Of a stretch of DNA of 64,000 nucleotides, positions 27,902-36,843 are shown in pieces (position 1 is the first letter of the stretch; every line of letters begins with the position of its first letter). The stretch is from NCBI RefSeq assembly GCF_008122265.1, contig NZ_CP043042.1, positions 2,046,001-2,110,000 on the forward strand. Direction: 5' to 3'. The stretch comes from Marinobacter fonticola (GTDB lineage Bacteria; Pseudomonadota; Gammaproteobacteria; Pseudomonadales; Oleiphilaceae). The position numbers and the translations under genes are program-made. The notes beneath the pieces are model-generated. The model worked only from the letters and a program-made list of their open reading frames with translations, was not told where the DNA came from and made no database searches.

Positions 27902-28999
27902 ATGCAACTGAAAAAGATACCCGCCACGGTGGTCACCGGCTTCCTGGGAAGTGGCAAAACCACACTGCTGGCCAGCATCCTGCGCCAGGTCACCGGCAAG
28001 CGCATTGCTGTGATCGTCAATGAATTCGGCGAGCAGGATATTGACTCGGACGTGCTGCGCAGCTGTTCCCTGGGGTGCGAGGAAGACACACCGGTCAAAG
28101 GCGAGGAAAGCGGCATCTACGAGCTGGCCAATGGCTGTATCTGCTGCACGGTTGAGGAAGAGTTCCTGCCGGTCATGAAGAAGCTGGTCGAGCGTCGCGA
28201 TCAGATCGATCACATCCTGATCGAGACCAGCGGCCTGGCGCTGCCCAAGCCCTTGGTGCAGGCCTTCAACTGGCCGGACGTACGCCAGCACTGCACGGTC
28301 GATGCGATTATCACCGTGGTGGATGGCCCCGCCGTCGCCGCTGGACGCTACGCGGCGGATGTCGACAAGGTCGAAGCCCAGCGTCGGGCGGATGAAAACC
28401 TGGATCACGATCCCAGCCTGAAAGAACTGCTGGACGATCAACTGGGCGCGGCCGACCTGGTCATCGTCAGTAAGACCGACCTTCTGAGCGATGACGAGCG
28501 CAAGCGGGTTGAAGACGTGGTGCAGCAGCGCGTGCCGGCGTCGGTCAAGACGCTGTTTATCGACAAGCAGACTCTCGCCGAGGATACGGCTCAGTTGGAA
28601 GCCCTGATGGGCATCGCCGCCGCCAGCGAGAACACCATCGACGGGATCGACAATCACCACGACCGCTACCATGCCGAGGGCGCTCATCACGATCACGCCC
28701 ATGACCATTTCGATTCCTGCGTGATTACGCTGGGCGAAGTCGACGGCGAGCGGCTCGCCACCACCCTGAAACAGCTCCTCAAGGACTACCAGATCTATCG
28801 CGCCAAGGGTTTCGCGGCGCTGCCGGGCAAGCCGATGCGTCAGGTTGTCCAGGCCGTCGGCCAGCGGCTCGATACGCATTTCGACCGGCTCTGGGGTAAA
28901 GAAGAGCAACGCCAGACGCAACTGGTCGTTATCGGCAAGGGGTTCGATGCCGCGAAGCTCAAGGATGCCCTGACCGCTGCGCAAACCACGGCGGCCTGA
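27902..28999 (+). CDS. cobW: CobW GTPase (metal chaperone, COG0523)
   Basis: 365 residues. P-loop GFLGSGKTTLLASIL, the zinc/cobalt-binding CxCC motif in NGCICCTVEEEF, and the GTP-specificity motif VIVSKTDLL are present. A His-rich stretch near residue 250 (NHHDRYH and HHDHAHDHFD) may bind metal. CobW proteins of this family are thought to deliver cobalt to the CobN chelatase, and this one lies directly before cobN with a TGATG overlap. An equally long antisense open frame is only a mirror. Confidence 0.95.
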   Translation: MQLKKIPATVVTGFLGSGKTTLLASILRQVTGKRIAVIVNEFGEQDIDSDVLRSCSLGCEEDTPVKGEESGIYELANGCICCTVEEEFLPVMKKLVERRDQIDHILIETSGLALPKPLVQAFNWPDVRQHCTVDAIITVVDGPAVAAGRYAADVDKVEAQRRADENLDHDPSLKELLDDQLGAADLVIVSKTDLLSDDERKRVEDVVQQRVPASVKTLFIDKQTLAEDTAQLEALMGIAAASENTIDGIDNHHDRYHAEGAHHDHAHDHFDSCVITLGEVDGERLATTLKQLLKDYQIYRAKGFAALPGKPMRQVVQAVGQRLDTHFDRLWGKEEQRQTQLVVIGKGFDAAKLKDALTAAQTTAA

Positions 29000-31900
29000 T
29001 GCATCTGTTCGCGGCCAAACCCGGAGGCTTTGTCGACGACGAAGGCATTGTCGATCTGCAGCAGACCCCGGGCGATATCGTGATCCTCTCCGCCGCCGAC
29101 AGCAGCCTGTCGGCCCTGTCGCAGGCGGTGGAACGGATGGATGACGGCTATCCCTCGGTACGGTTGGCGAACTGGATGAACCTGGTCAAGCCGGCAGCTT
29201 ACGATCTCTACGAAGACCGGGTGCTGGACGACGCTCGGCTGGTGATCGTGTCGCTCATGGGCGGCACGTCCTATTGGCAATACGGCTACGAGCGTTTGCT
29301 GGCATGGGCATTGACATCGAGATCGACATCGGAGGCACGTCAGCTCATTGTTGTCCCCGGCTGCGATGCCCGTGACGACGAGCTGCTTAAGGCATCGACG
29401 GTGCCGTTCGATACGGCATGGCGTGTCTGGCGCTACCTGCGAGAGGGTGGTGCCGACAATGCCGAACAGTGCCTGCGGTTCGTGGGTGACCAGTGCCTTG
29501 AACGAGCTGATAAATGGCGCGAGCCAAGAGCCATTCCCGATGCCTTGCTATACGCACCCGCGGCAGCCACCGGCGGTCGCGAAATAACCCTGACTGAATG
29601 GCGGGCCAGCCAGACGCCGGATCGCCCCGTATGCCTGGTGGCCTTCTATCGCAGTCACCTGCAGGGCGCCAATACCCAGGTCATCGACGGGTTGGTGCAA
29701 GCCTTGAAGGGCAAGGGACTGAACCCATTGCCCGTCGCCGTGGCTTCCCTCAAAGAAGAGGCTTGCCTGGCGTACGTCAATCACCTGATCGATCAGACCG
29801 GTGCGATGCTGGTGGTTAATACTACCGGCTTCTCCGTCAATCGTGGCCCGGAGGATATTGACGCGCTAACGGGTACCGAAGCCGACGGCCTGTTTATCGG
29901 TCGTCCGGTCGTGCTACAGGCCATGCTATCCAGTAGCACAGAGGATGACTGGGAAGCCCAGACCGGGGGGTTGCGCAGCCGCGATGTGGCAATGCAAGTG
30001 GTCCTACCGGAGATGGATGGGCGGATCATTACCCGGGCAATTGGCTTCAAGGCGGAAGATCACTACAGCGAACGTTGCCAGTTGTCGGTGATCCGTCATG
30101 TGCTTCAGCCGGAGCGTGCAGTCTTCGTGGCCGAGCTGGCCCGGCGTTTCTGCGTGTTGCGCACCAAACCGAATGCCGATAAACGCCTGGCGCTTATCCT
30201 CGCCAATTATCCAAATAGGGACGGCCGCATCGGTAACGGTGTCGGTCTGGATACGCCGGCCTCCACGGTCAAGATTCTCAACGCCCTCCGAGCTGCCGGC
30301 TACCCGGTGCAGGATCTACCCGAAAACGGCGACGAACTGATTCAGGCCCTGCAGGGAGCCGTCACCAATGCTCACGGCAGCCTGGCCCAGCGGCCTTGCT
30401 GGCAAAGTATTTCGGTTGATGATTATCTTGCGTGGTTTCAAACGCTGCCGTTGTCTGCCCAACAAGCCATCTGGGCACGCTGGGGGCCTCCGCAGCAGGA
30501 CCCCAAGTGCCGCTCCGGACGACTGATGATTGCGGGTATCCGTTTGGGCGAAACCTTTGTCGGTATCCAGCCCGAGCGGGATTTTATCGACGATCCTACC
30601 CAGAGCTATCACGATACCGATCTGGTGCCGCCCCACAGCTATCTGGCTTTTTATGTCTGGCTCCGTGAACACTACGGGGTCGATGCGGTCATTCATGTCG
30701 GCAAGCACGGCAACCTGGAATGGCTGCCGGGTAAGAGCACGGCGTTGTCCGCCCATTGCTGGCCGGATATTACCCTGGGCCCGCTGCCGCACTTCTATCC
30801 GTTTATCGTCAACGATCCGGGTGAGGGCGCCCAGGCCAAGCGACGCTCACAGGCCGTTATCGTCGACCACCTGATGCCGCCCATGGCCCGCGCCGAACTC
30901 TACGGCGCCATGGCAGAACTGGAATCCCTAACGGACGAGTACTACCAGGCACTGGGGATGGATCCGCGCCGGGAAGATCTGCTACGCAAGACGATCCTTG
31001 GTCACCTGCGCCAGACGGGCATCGATCGGGAGTTGAGTCACGCCACGGAGCCTTCCCAGTGTGGCGATGAAATGCTGCCCAAGTATGACGATGAAACGCT
31101 GCTGAACGATCTGGATACCTACCTCTGCGACATCAAGGAAGCCCAGATACGCCATGGTCTCCATATTCTTGGCACATTGCCGGATAGCGAAAAACTCACC
31201 AGTACGCTAGTCGCGCTACTGCGCCTGCCACGGGGCAGCGAGGTGGCGTATCGGGGCATCTTGCATAATCTGGTGGACGATCTGGTCCTTTCGCCGGACG
31301 GGGTATTTGATCCGCTGGCCGCCAATGCCGGGATTTGGCAAGGGCCGCGCCCAGAGGTGCTGAAGCAGCTCAGCGACGCGGCCTGGCGCACCGGGGCCGA
31401 CACCCGAGAGCGCCTTGAGTTGCTCGCTCACCAGATCGTCGGCGATTTTGTTGTGGACGGCCAGCCACTGGACGAGCTTGCGGAGAATTACCCGTCAACC
31501 GCAAAACTCTGCGGTTACGCCCGGGACAGGGTGCTGGCGGCGATGAGCCGTGGCGCCGACATGGAAATCCAGTCGCTGCTAGACGGGCTCAGTGGCTACT
31601 TTGTCCCGCCGGGCCCCAGTGGCGCGCCGAGCCGGGGTCGTCTGGATACGCTGCCCACGGGGCGTAACTTTTTCACCGTCGATAATCGGGCCATTCCGTC
31701 GTCTGCGGCCTGGCAGCTGGGCGAGAAATCCGCCCAATCGTTCATTGAGCGTTACCTGCAGGATAATGGCGATTTCCCGCGCCGGCTGGGCCTGTCCATC
31801 TGGGGTACAGCCACCATGCGCACCGGCGGCGACGATATCGCCCAGGCACTGGCGCTAATGGGCGTGAAGCCGATCTGGTCGCTGGGCTCGCAACGGGTAA

Positions 31901-32898
31901 TCGATGTCGAAGTGATTCCCACCATGCTGCTGCAGCGCCCCCGGGTCGACGTAACGCTACGGGTGTCGGGGTTTTTCCGTGACGCTTTCCCGAATGTCAT
32001 CCGGCTGTTCGACGCTGCTGTCCAGGCGGTTGCCCGCTATGAGGAGCCGGGCGAGGACAACGTGATCCGCGATCAGATCCGCGCCCGTCAGGGGGAGCTT
32101 GAGTCCCAGGGATTCGGCCAGCTCGACGCCTTTCGTCAGGCCAGTTACCGCGTCTTCGGCAGCAAGCCCGGGAATTATGGCACCGGCCTCAATCGCCTGA
32201 TCGACGGCCGTCATTGGGAGACCCCGGACGACCTGGCGGAAGCCTACATTGGCGCGGGCGCCTACGCCTACGGTCAGGCGTCGGAAACCGGTGTCGAGGC
32301 GCGAGCGGATTTCGAGTACCAACTTTCCGGGTTGCAAGCGGTACTGCAGAACCAGGATAACCGCGAGCATGACATTCTCGACTCCAACACCTATTACGCA
32401 TTCCAGGGCGGCATGGCGAATGCCACCCGCAGTCTCAGCGGCGCATCGCCGTCGATCTACCATGCGGACCACGCCAATCCGGCGCAGCCCCGTATTCGCA
32501 CCCTCAAGGAAGAGCTGAACCGGGTGATCCGCTCCCGGGTGCTGAATCCGAAGTGGATCGAGGCCATGCGCGAGCATGGCTATAAAGGCGGGTTCGAGAT
32601 GGCGGCGACCGTCGACTACCTGTTCGCCTACGACGCGACCACCGATCTGGTGGCCGATTACCAGTACGCTCAAGTCACCGACGCACTGGTATTCGATCCA
32701 CGGAACCAGCAATTCCTGCGCGAGCATAACGCCTCGGCGTTGGAAGAAATGGCAGAGCGGCTGCTCGAAGCCGTGCAGCGTGGCCTCTGGCGCGAGCCCG
32801 GAGACCATGCCGAAGCGCTTCAGGACCTGCTGCTGGCGTTGGACGAAGCCAATGAAGTGGCCGCAAGCGATGCAGGAGCTGTCAGCCATGGTCGCTAG
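28999..32898 (+). CDS. cobN: Cobaltochelatase subunit CobN
   Basis: 1299 residues, the expected size of the large chelatase subunit that inserts Co2+ into hydrogenobyrinic acid a,c-diamide with ATP hydrolysis by partner subunits. Landmarks are RLALILANYPNRDGRIGNGV, HVGKHGNLEWLPGK, LPTGRNFFTVDNRAIPS and TATVDYLFAYDATT near the C-terminus, all typical of the CobN/BchH superfamily. The ATPase partner is probably the fused ChlID-like gene upstream, since no cobS/cobT-type chelatase genes are present. The cobG start lies within its end. Confidence 0.96.
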   Translation: MHLFAAKPGGFVDDEGIVDLQQTPGDIVILSAADSSLSALSQAVERMDDGYPSVRLANWMNLVKPAAYDLYEDRVLDDARLVIVSLMGGTSYWQYGYERLLAWALTSRSTSEARQLIVVPGCDARDDELLKASTVPFDTAWRVWRYLREGGADNAEQCLRFVGDQCLERADKWREPRAIPDALLYAPAAATGGREITLTEWRASQTPDRPVCLVAFYRSHLQGANTQVIDGLVQALKGKGLNPLPVAVASLKEEACLAYVNHLIDQTGAMLVVNTTGFSVNRGPEDIDALTGTEADGLFIGRPVVLQAMLSSSTEDDWEAQTGGLRSRDVAMQVVLPEMDGRIITRAIGFKAEDHYSERCQLSVIRHVLQPERAVFVAELARRFCVLRTKPNADKRLALILANYPNRDGRIGNGVGLDTPASTVKILNALRAAGYPVQDLPENGDELIQALQGAVTNAHGSLAQRPCWQSISVDDYLAWFQTLPLSAQQAIWARWGPPQQDPKCRSGRLMIAGIRLGETFVGIQPERDFIDDPTQSYHDTDLVPPHSYLAFYVWLREHYGVDAVIHVGKHGNLEWLPGKSTALSAHCWPDITLGPLPHFYPFIVNDPGEGAQAKRRSQAVIVDHLMPPMARAELYGAMAELESLTDEYYQALGMDPRREDLLRKTILGHLRQTGIDRELSHATEPSQCGDEMLPKYDDETLLNDLDTYLCDIKEAQIRHGLHILGTLPDSEKLTSTLVALLRLPRGSEVAYRGILHNLVDDLVLSPDGVFDPLAANAGIWQGPRPEVLKQLSDAAWRTGADTRERLELLAHQIVGDFVVDGQPLDELAENYPSTAKLCGYARDRVLAAMSRGADMEIQSLLDGLSGYFVPPGPSGAPSRGRLDTLPTGRNFFTVDNRAIPSSAAWQLGEKSAQSFIERYLQDNGDFPRRLGLSIWGTATMRTGGDDIAQALALMGVKPIWSLGSQRVIDVEVIPTMLLQRPRVDVTLRVSGFFRDAFPNVIRLFDAAVQAVARYEEPGEDNVIRDQIRARQGELESQGFGQLDAFRQASYRVFGSKPGNYGTGLNRLIDGRHWETPDDLAEAYIGAGAYAYGQASETGVEARADFEYQLSGLQAVLQNQDNREHDILDSNTYYAFQGGMANATRSLSGASPSIYHADHANPAQPRIRTLKEELNRVIRSRVLNPKWIEAMREHGYKGGFEMAATVDYLFAYDATTDLVADYQYAQVTDALVFDPRNQQFLREHNASALEEMAERLLEAVQRGLWREPGDHAEALQDLLLALDEANEVAASDAGAVSHGR

Positions 32899-34024
32899 AG
32901 CGCTGGTCAAGGGGTGGTGTCCGGGTGCCTGGCGCCCCATGCCGTCCGGTGACGGTTTGCTGGTGCGGGTCAGGCCCAACCACGCTGCGCTGGACCGGGA
33001 ACAGGTTCTGGCACTCTGTGAGGCTGCGGAAACCTACGGCAACGGCATCATCCAGTTAACCAACCGCGCAAACCTGCAACTGCGCGGCGTGGCCGACAAC
33101 GACTGGGCACCGCTGATGGACGCGCTGCTGGAAGCCCGTCTCGTCGATACCGATCCTGCTCTTGAAGGGCGTCGCAATATGCTGCTCGCTCCGGATTGGC
33201 AGGCCGGTGACGATACCGATCAACTGGCTCAACAGTTGCGCGAACGCTTGGCGGAGCTGCCGGAGCTACCCCCAAAAATGGGCTTCGCTATCGATGCTGG
33301 CAACGCGCCCGTCCTGGCAGAAGACTCGGCGGATTTCCGGGTCGAGCGGACGACTGGCGGTCAATTGCTGGTTCGCGCCGATGGCCGTGCCATGGGAACG
33401 GCTGTCGGATCCGGGCCACAAGCAATCGATCTGATGATCGACCTGGCTCACTGGTTCGTGGGGTCCGGCGGCGCTAATTCGGGCCGGATGCGGCAGCATA
33501 GAGAACCGCTGCCGGACTGGGCGCCTGCGACAGCGGTTCCGGCGGCTGGCCGTTCCATCTTGCCTCTGGGCCAACACCTGATGGGCGCCGTTTATGGACT
33601 GACGTTCGGTCAGGTTGACGCGGCAGCGCTGCGTGCCGTGGTTGCGACAGCGACGGTCACTGGCATTCGCGTAACGCCCTGGCGGCGGCTCCTCGTCGAA
33701 GGCGGGAAAATCCGTCGAGTTCCGGGTCTACTTGCCGACAGCAACGCGCCGCAGCTGGACACCGATGCTTGTCCCGGTGCGCCTTATTGCGAGCAGGCGT
33801 CGGTCGCAACGCGGGACCTGGCGGGCAAACTCAGCGGTCGCGTAGCAGGGCGCCTGCATGTTTCCGGCTGTACCAAGGGCTGCGCCCGGCGCCAAGCCGC
33901 CGATGTGTGCGTGGTCGGCGAGGGTGGCCGCTATCAGCTTGTTTTTCGCGGTCGTGCGGATGGGACACCGGATGTTGCCGATTTGACCGAATCTCAAGTT
34001 TTAACCTATTTCGGAGTGAATTGA
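32888..34024 (+). CDS. cobG: Precorrin-3B synthase
   Basis: 378 residues of the nitrite/sulfite reductase fold. In the aerobic pathway CobG uses O2 to hydroxylate precorrin-3A, which marks this cluster as oxygen-dependent. The 4Fe-4S ligands are visible in ACPGAPYCEQAS and SGCTKGCARRQAAD. The ATG at 32888 (MVARALVKGWCPGA) has GGAG about 10 nt upstream; an ATG at 32870 is an alternative. It overlaps cobN by 11 bp and ends TGATG into cobH. Confidence 0.92.
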   Translation: MVARALVKGWCPGAWRPMPSGDGLLVRVRPNHAALDREQVLALCEAAETYGNGIIQLTNRANLQLRGVADNDWAPLMDALLEARLVDTDPALEGRRNMLLAPDWQAGDDTDQLAQQLRERLAELPELPPKMGFAIDAGNAPVLAEDSADFRVERTTGGQLLVRADGRAMGTAVGSGPQAIDLMIDLAHWFVGSGGANSGRMRQHREPLPDWAPATAVPAAGRSILPLGQHLMGAVYGLTFGQVDAAALRAVVATATVTGIRVTPWRRLLVEGGKIRRVPGLLADSNAPQLDTDACPGAPYCEQASVATRDLAGKLSGRVAGRLHVSGCTKGCARRQAADVCVVGEGGRYQLVFRGRADGTPDVADLTESQVLTYFGVN

Positions 34025-34653
34025 TGCCTCACGTCTATGAAACGGACGGACCGGCGATTTACCGGGAGTCGTTTTCCATTATCCGGCGTGAAGCCGCGCT
34101 CGAGCGCTTTTCACCCGACGAAGAGCCGGTGGCGGTGCGCATGATCCACGCCGCCGGGATGGTCGAGCTGGCCGCCCACATTCTGTTTCGCGACGATGTC
34201 GTTGTGACGGCCCGTTCGGCCTTGGAGCAGGGCGCGCCGATTCTCTGCGATGCGCGCATGATCTCGGAAGGGATCACCCGCGCCCGGCTGCCCGCAGGCA
34301 ATCGCATCGTTTGCACGCTTTGGGATGAGGGCGTGCCGGACCTTGCCCGGGAGATGGGCAATACCCGTTCAGCCGCTGCCGTCGAACTCTGGCATCCGCA
34401 TTTGGAGGGCGCGGTTGTGGCTATCGGTAATGCCCCGACGGCGCTGTTTCATCTACTGAACATGCTGGAAGATCCAGGCTGCCCGCGTCCCGCCGCGATT
34501 ATCGGCTGCCCGGTCGGTTTCGTCGGCGCCGCCGAATCTAAAGAAGCGCTCTGGGAAAAAGAAGTGGCGCCCTGCTGCATCGTACGTGGGCGCCTCGGCG
34601 GCAGTGCCGTTACCGTCGCCGCAGTCAACGCAATCGCGGATCGAAAAGAATGA
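34024..34653 (+). CDS. cobH: Precorrin-8X methylmutase
   Basis: 209 residues (CbiC family), catalysing the 1,5-methyl shift to hydrogenobyrinic acid. Landmarks are IHAAGMVELAAHILF near residue 45 with the catalytic His, ILCDARMISEGITR, and AIIGCPVGFVGAAESKEAL. The ATG at 34024 overlaps the cobG stop (TGATG). cobI starts inside its stop region. Confidence 0.95.
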   Translation: MPHVYETDGPAIYRESFSIIRREAALERFSPDEEPVAVRMIHAAGMVELAAHILFRDDVVVTARSALEQGAPILCDARMISEGITRARLPAGNRIVCTLWDEGVPDLAREMGNTRSAAAVELWHPHLEGAVVAIGNAPTALFHLLNMLEDPGCPRPAAIIGCPVGFVGAAESKEALWEKEVAPCCIVRGRLGGSAVTVAAVNAIADRKE

Positions 34654-35375
34654 AGATGGGAAGAATTTACGGGGTGGGCCTAGGACCGGGCGCCCAGGAT
34701 CTGATGAGTGTGCGGGCAGACCGGTTGATCCGCGACACGCGTCATGTTGCCTATTTTCGCAAAAAAGGCAGGACCGGCCATGCGCGGGGCATCGTCGAGG
34801 GCATGCTGGCGGATACGGCAGTCGAACTGCCGATGGAATATCCGGTCACCACGGAAATTCCTGTCAGCGATCCCCGTTACAACGAACTGTTGGCAGCGTT
34901 CTATGAAGCCAGCATCAGGCGTCTAGTCGAAATTGCGCAATCCGGGGAAGACGTTGTGGTGCTTTGCGAGGGCGATCCGTTTTTCTACGGTTCCTTCATG
35001 CATTTGTACACCCGGTTGAACGGACGGGTGGCAGTTTCCGTGGTTCCCGGAATCACGGGCATGTCCGCCGCCTGGACGGCTACGGGCAGGCCGGTGACCT
35101 GGGGCGACGATGTCATGACGGTGCTCATGGGCACCTTACCGGAGGCGGATTTGGCGGAGCGCATCGCCAGGACCGACGCCTTGGTGGTGATGAAGATCGG
35201 GCGCAATCTGGACAAGGTTCGCCGGGCACTGGAGCAGACTGGTCGCACCGACGAGGCTTGGCTGATCGAATACGCCGCCATGGCGGAAGAGCGGGTTGTC
35301 CCGTTCCGGGAGGCGGGCGAGACCGTACCTTATTTTTCGATCCTGCTTATTCATGGTAACGGGAGACGACCGTGA
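34650..35375 (+). CDS. cobI: Precorrin-2 C20-methyltransferase
   Basis: 241 residues of the SAM-dependent tetrapyrrole methylase family. IYGVGLGPGAQDLMSVRA holds the GxGPG loop; VVVLCEGDPFFYGSFMHLY and VVPGITGMSAAW are typical CobI/CbiL stretches. It makes precorrin-3A. The start and stop both overlap neighbours by 4 bp. Confidence 0.95.
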   Translation: MKMGRIYGVGLGPGAQDLMSVRADRLIRDTRHVAYFRKKGRTGHARGIVEGMLADTAVELPMEYPVTTEIPVSDPRYNELLAAFYEASIRRLVEIAQSGEDVVVLCEGDPFFYGSFMHLYTRLNGRVAVSVVPGITGMSAAWTATGRPVTWGDDVMTVLMGTLPEADLAERIARTDALVVMKIGRNLDKVRRALEQTGRTDEAWLIEYAAMAEERVVPFREAGETVPYFSILLIHGNGRRP

Positions 35376-36121
35376 GCGGATCATTGGTTATAGCTGGCCT
35401 GGGGCCGGGCGACGAGGCTTTGGTGACACCGGAGGTCAGCCAGGTGCTGGCTGAGGCAACCGATATTGTCGGCTACACACCCTACGTCGAACGCGTTCCA
35501 GCGCGAGACGGCTTGGCCCGTCACAGTTCCGACAACCGTCAGGAAATCGAGCGGGCGGCCCATGCTTTGGAAATGGCAGCGGCAGGCCGAAAGGTGGTGG
35601 TTGTGTCATCGGGCGATCCGGGGGTGTTCGCCATGGCGGCGGCGATTTTCGAGGCGCTGGAATCGGGCGATTCTGCCTGGCGTCAGCTCGATATCCGGGT
35701 GTTGCCGGGCATTTCTGCCATGCTGGCGGCCAGCGCCCGTGTGGGTGCGCCGCTCGGACACGACTTCTGTTGCATCAACCTCTCGGACAACCTCAAGCCC
35801 TGGCCGTTGATCGAGAAACGACTGCGCCTGGCGGCTGAAGCGGATTTTGCCATGGCGTTCTATAATCCGCGCTCGAAGGCCCGGCCCGAAGGCTTTGCCA
35901 AGGCACTGAACAGCCTGCGTGATGCTTGCGGACCGGAGCGGGTCATCGTGTTCGCCCGCGCTGTATCCACTCCGGAGGCGTCGGTACGGGTTACCACGCT
36001 GGGGGATGCCCAGCCGGAGATGGCGGATATGCGGACACTGGTTATCGTAGGTTCCAGCCTGACCCGCGTCATCGAGCGCGACGGAGAGCCGTTCGTCTAC
36101 ACACCTAGATCCGCGCCGTGA
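35372..36121 (+). CDS. cobJ: Precorrin-3B C17-methyltransferase
   Basis: 249 residues, tetrapyrrole methylase with LVIAGLGPGDEALVTPEV and VVSSGDPGVFAMAAAIFE. It performs ring contraction and C17 methylation. FYNPRSKARPEGF is a family landmark. Its last 25 bp overlap the 3' end of cobK on the other strand. The + operon continues at cobL about 720 bp later, so the operon mRNA would run across cobK antisense. Confidence 0.95.
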   Translation: MSGSLVIAGLGPGDEALVTPEVSQVLAEATDIVGYTPYVERVPARDGLARHSSDNRQEIERAAHALEMAAAGRKVVVVSSGDPGVFAMAAAIFEALESGDSAWRQLDIRVLPGISAMLAASARVGAPLGHDFCCINLSDNLKPWPLIEKRLRLAAEADFAMAFYNPRSKARPEGFAKALNSLRDACGPERVIVFARAVSTPEASVRVTTLGDAQPEMADMRTLVIVGSSLTRVIERDGEPFVYTPRSAP

Positions 36122-36843
36122 TCCAGCCAATGCAGTATCGCGCCGACATCGTGGACTTCGTGGCGTTCCGGCAACACCGGACGGTCGATCATCAGCACGG
36201 GCAACCCAAGCTGGCGAGCGGCAGTGAGTTTTGCCGCGGCCCCTTCGCCACCGGCGTTTTTGCACACGACGCGATCGATGCAATGTTCACGCAGCAAGGC
36301 CAGATCGCCGGCCACCGTGAATGGGCCTCGGTCGATGGTGACCGTGTAGTCGGGCAGGGGCAGAGGCGCATCCGGCTCGTCGACAAGCCGCAAGAGATAG
36401 TGATGCTGAGGCTGTGCCTGAAAGGCGTCCAGATGCATACGCCCGATAGCCAGCATGATTCGTTGGCCCGGGCCGGTCAACGAACTAACGGCTTTATCGA
36501 TACCGCTGACAGGGTGCCAGCGGTCGCCGGGGACCGGTTGCCAGGGCGGTCGGGAGAGGGCGACGAGAGGCGTTCCCGTTCTCTCGGCCGCGAGCACCGC
36601 ATGCCTGCTCATCTGCTCGGCAAAGGGATGGGTCGCGTCGACGATATGGGTGATAGCGCTATTTGCAAGGTAGGCGGCCAGGCCGTCGACGCCGCCGAAA
36701 CCGCCCACACGCACCGGAACCGGTTGGCTTTTAGGGCTTGCGACACGGCCAGCGTAGCTAAAAATGGCGGGAATGGTGCGGGTCGCCAGGGCCTGCGCCA
36801 GTGCGCTGGCTTCGGTGGTGCCGCCCAGAATCAGGACTTTCAT
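36097..36843 (-). CDS. cobK: Precorrin-6A reductase, on the strand opposite to its operon
   Basis: 248 residues starting MKVLILGGTTEASALAQAL, the expected NADPH-binding start of CobK/CbiJ. Other landmarks are THIVDATHPFAEQMS and VVCKNAGGEGAAAKL. It reduces precorrin-6A. It is the only antisense gene in the cob run: its 3' end overlaps cobJ by 25 bp and its ATG (36843) overlaps the cobL start region head-to-head. Its promoter must therefore lie within the cobL coding sequence. As I recall, cobK is also inverted in some alphaproteobacterial cob clusters. Confidence 0.94.
   Translation of the reverse strand: MKVLILGGTTEASALAQALATRTIPAIFSYAGRVASPKSQPVPVRVGGFGGVDGLAAYLANSAITHIVDATHPFAEQMSRHAVLAAERTGTPLVALSRPPWQPVPGDRWHPVSGIDKAVSSLTGPGQRIMLAIGRMHLDAFQAQPQHHYLLRLVDEPDAPLPLPDYTVTIDRGPFTVAGDLALLREHCIDRVVCKNAGGEGAAAKLTAARQLGLPVLMIDRPVLPERHEVHDVGAILHWLDHGADLGV

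Noticed and set aside
27887..28984. 365-codon open frame antisense to cobW
   Set aside because: Mirror of cobW in GC-rich DNA. No homology to a known fold, no ribosome-binding site logic, and cobW is intact with all motifs.
31957..32979. 340-codon open frame antisense to the cobN 3' end
   Set aside because: Composition and position are explained by the codon bias of cobN and cobG; no recognisable domain.
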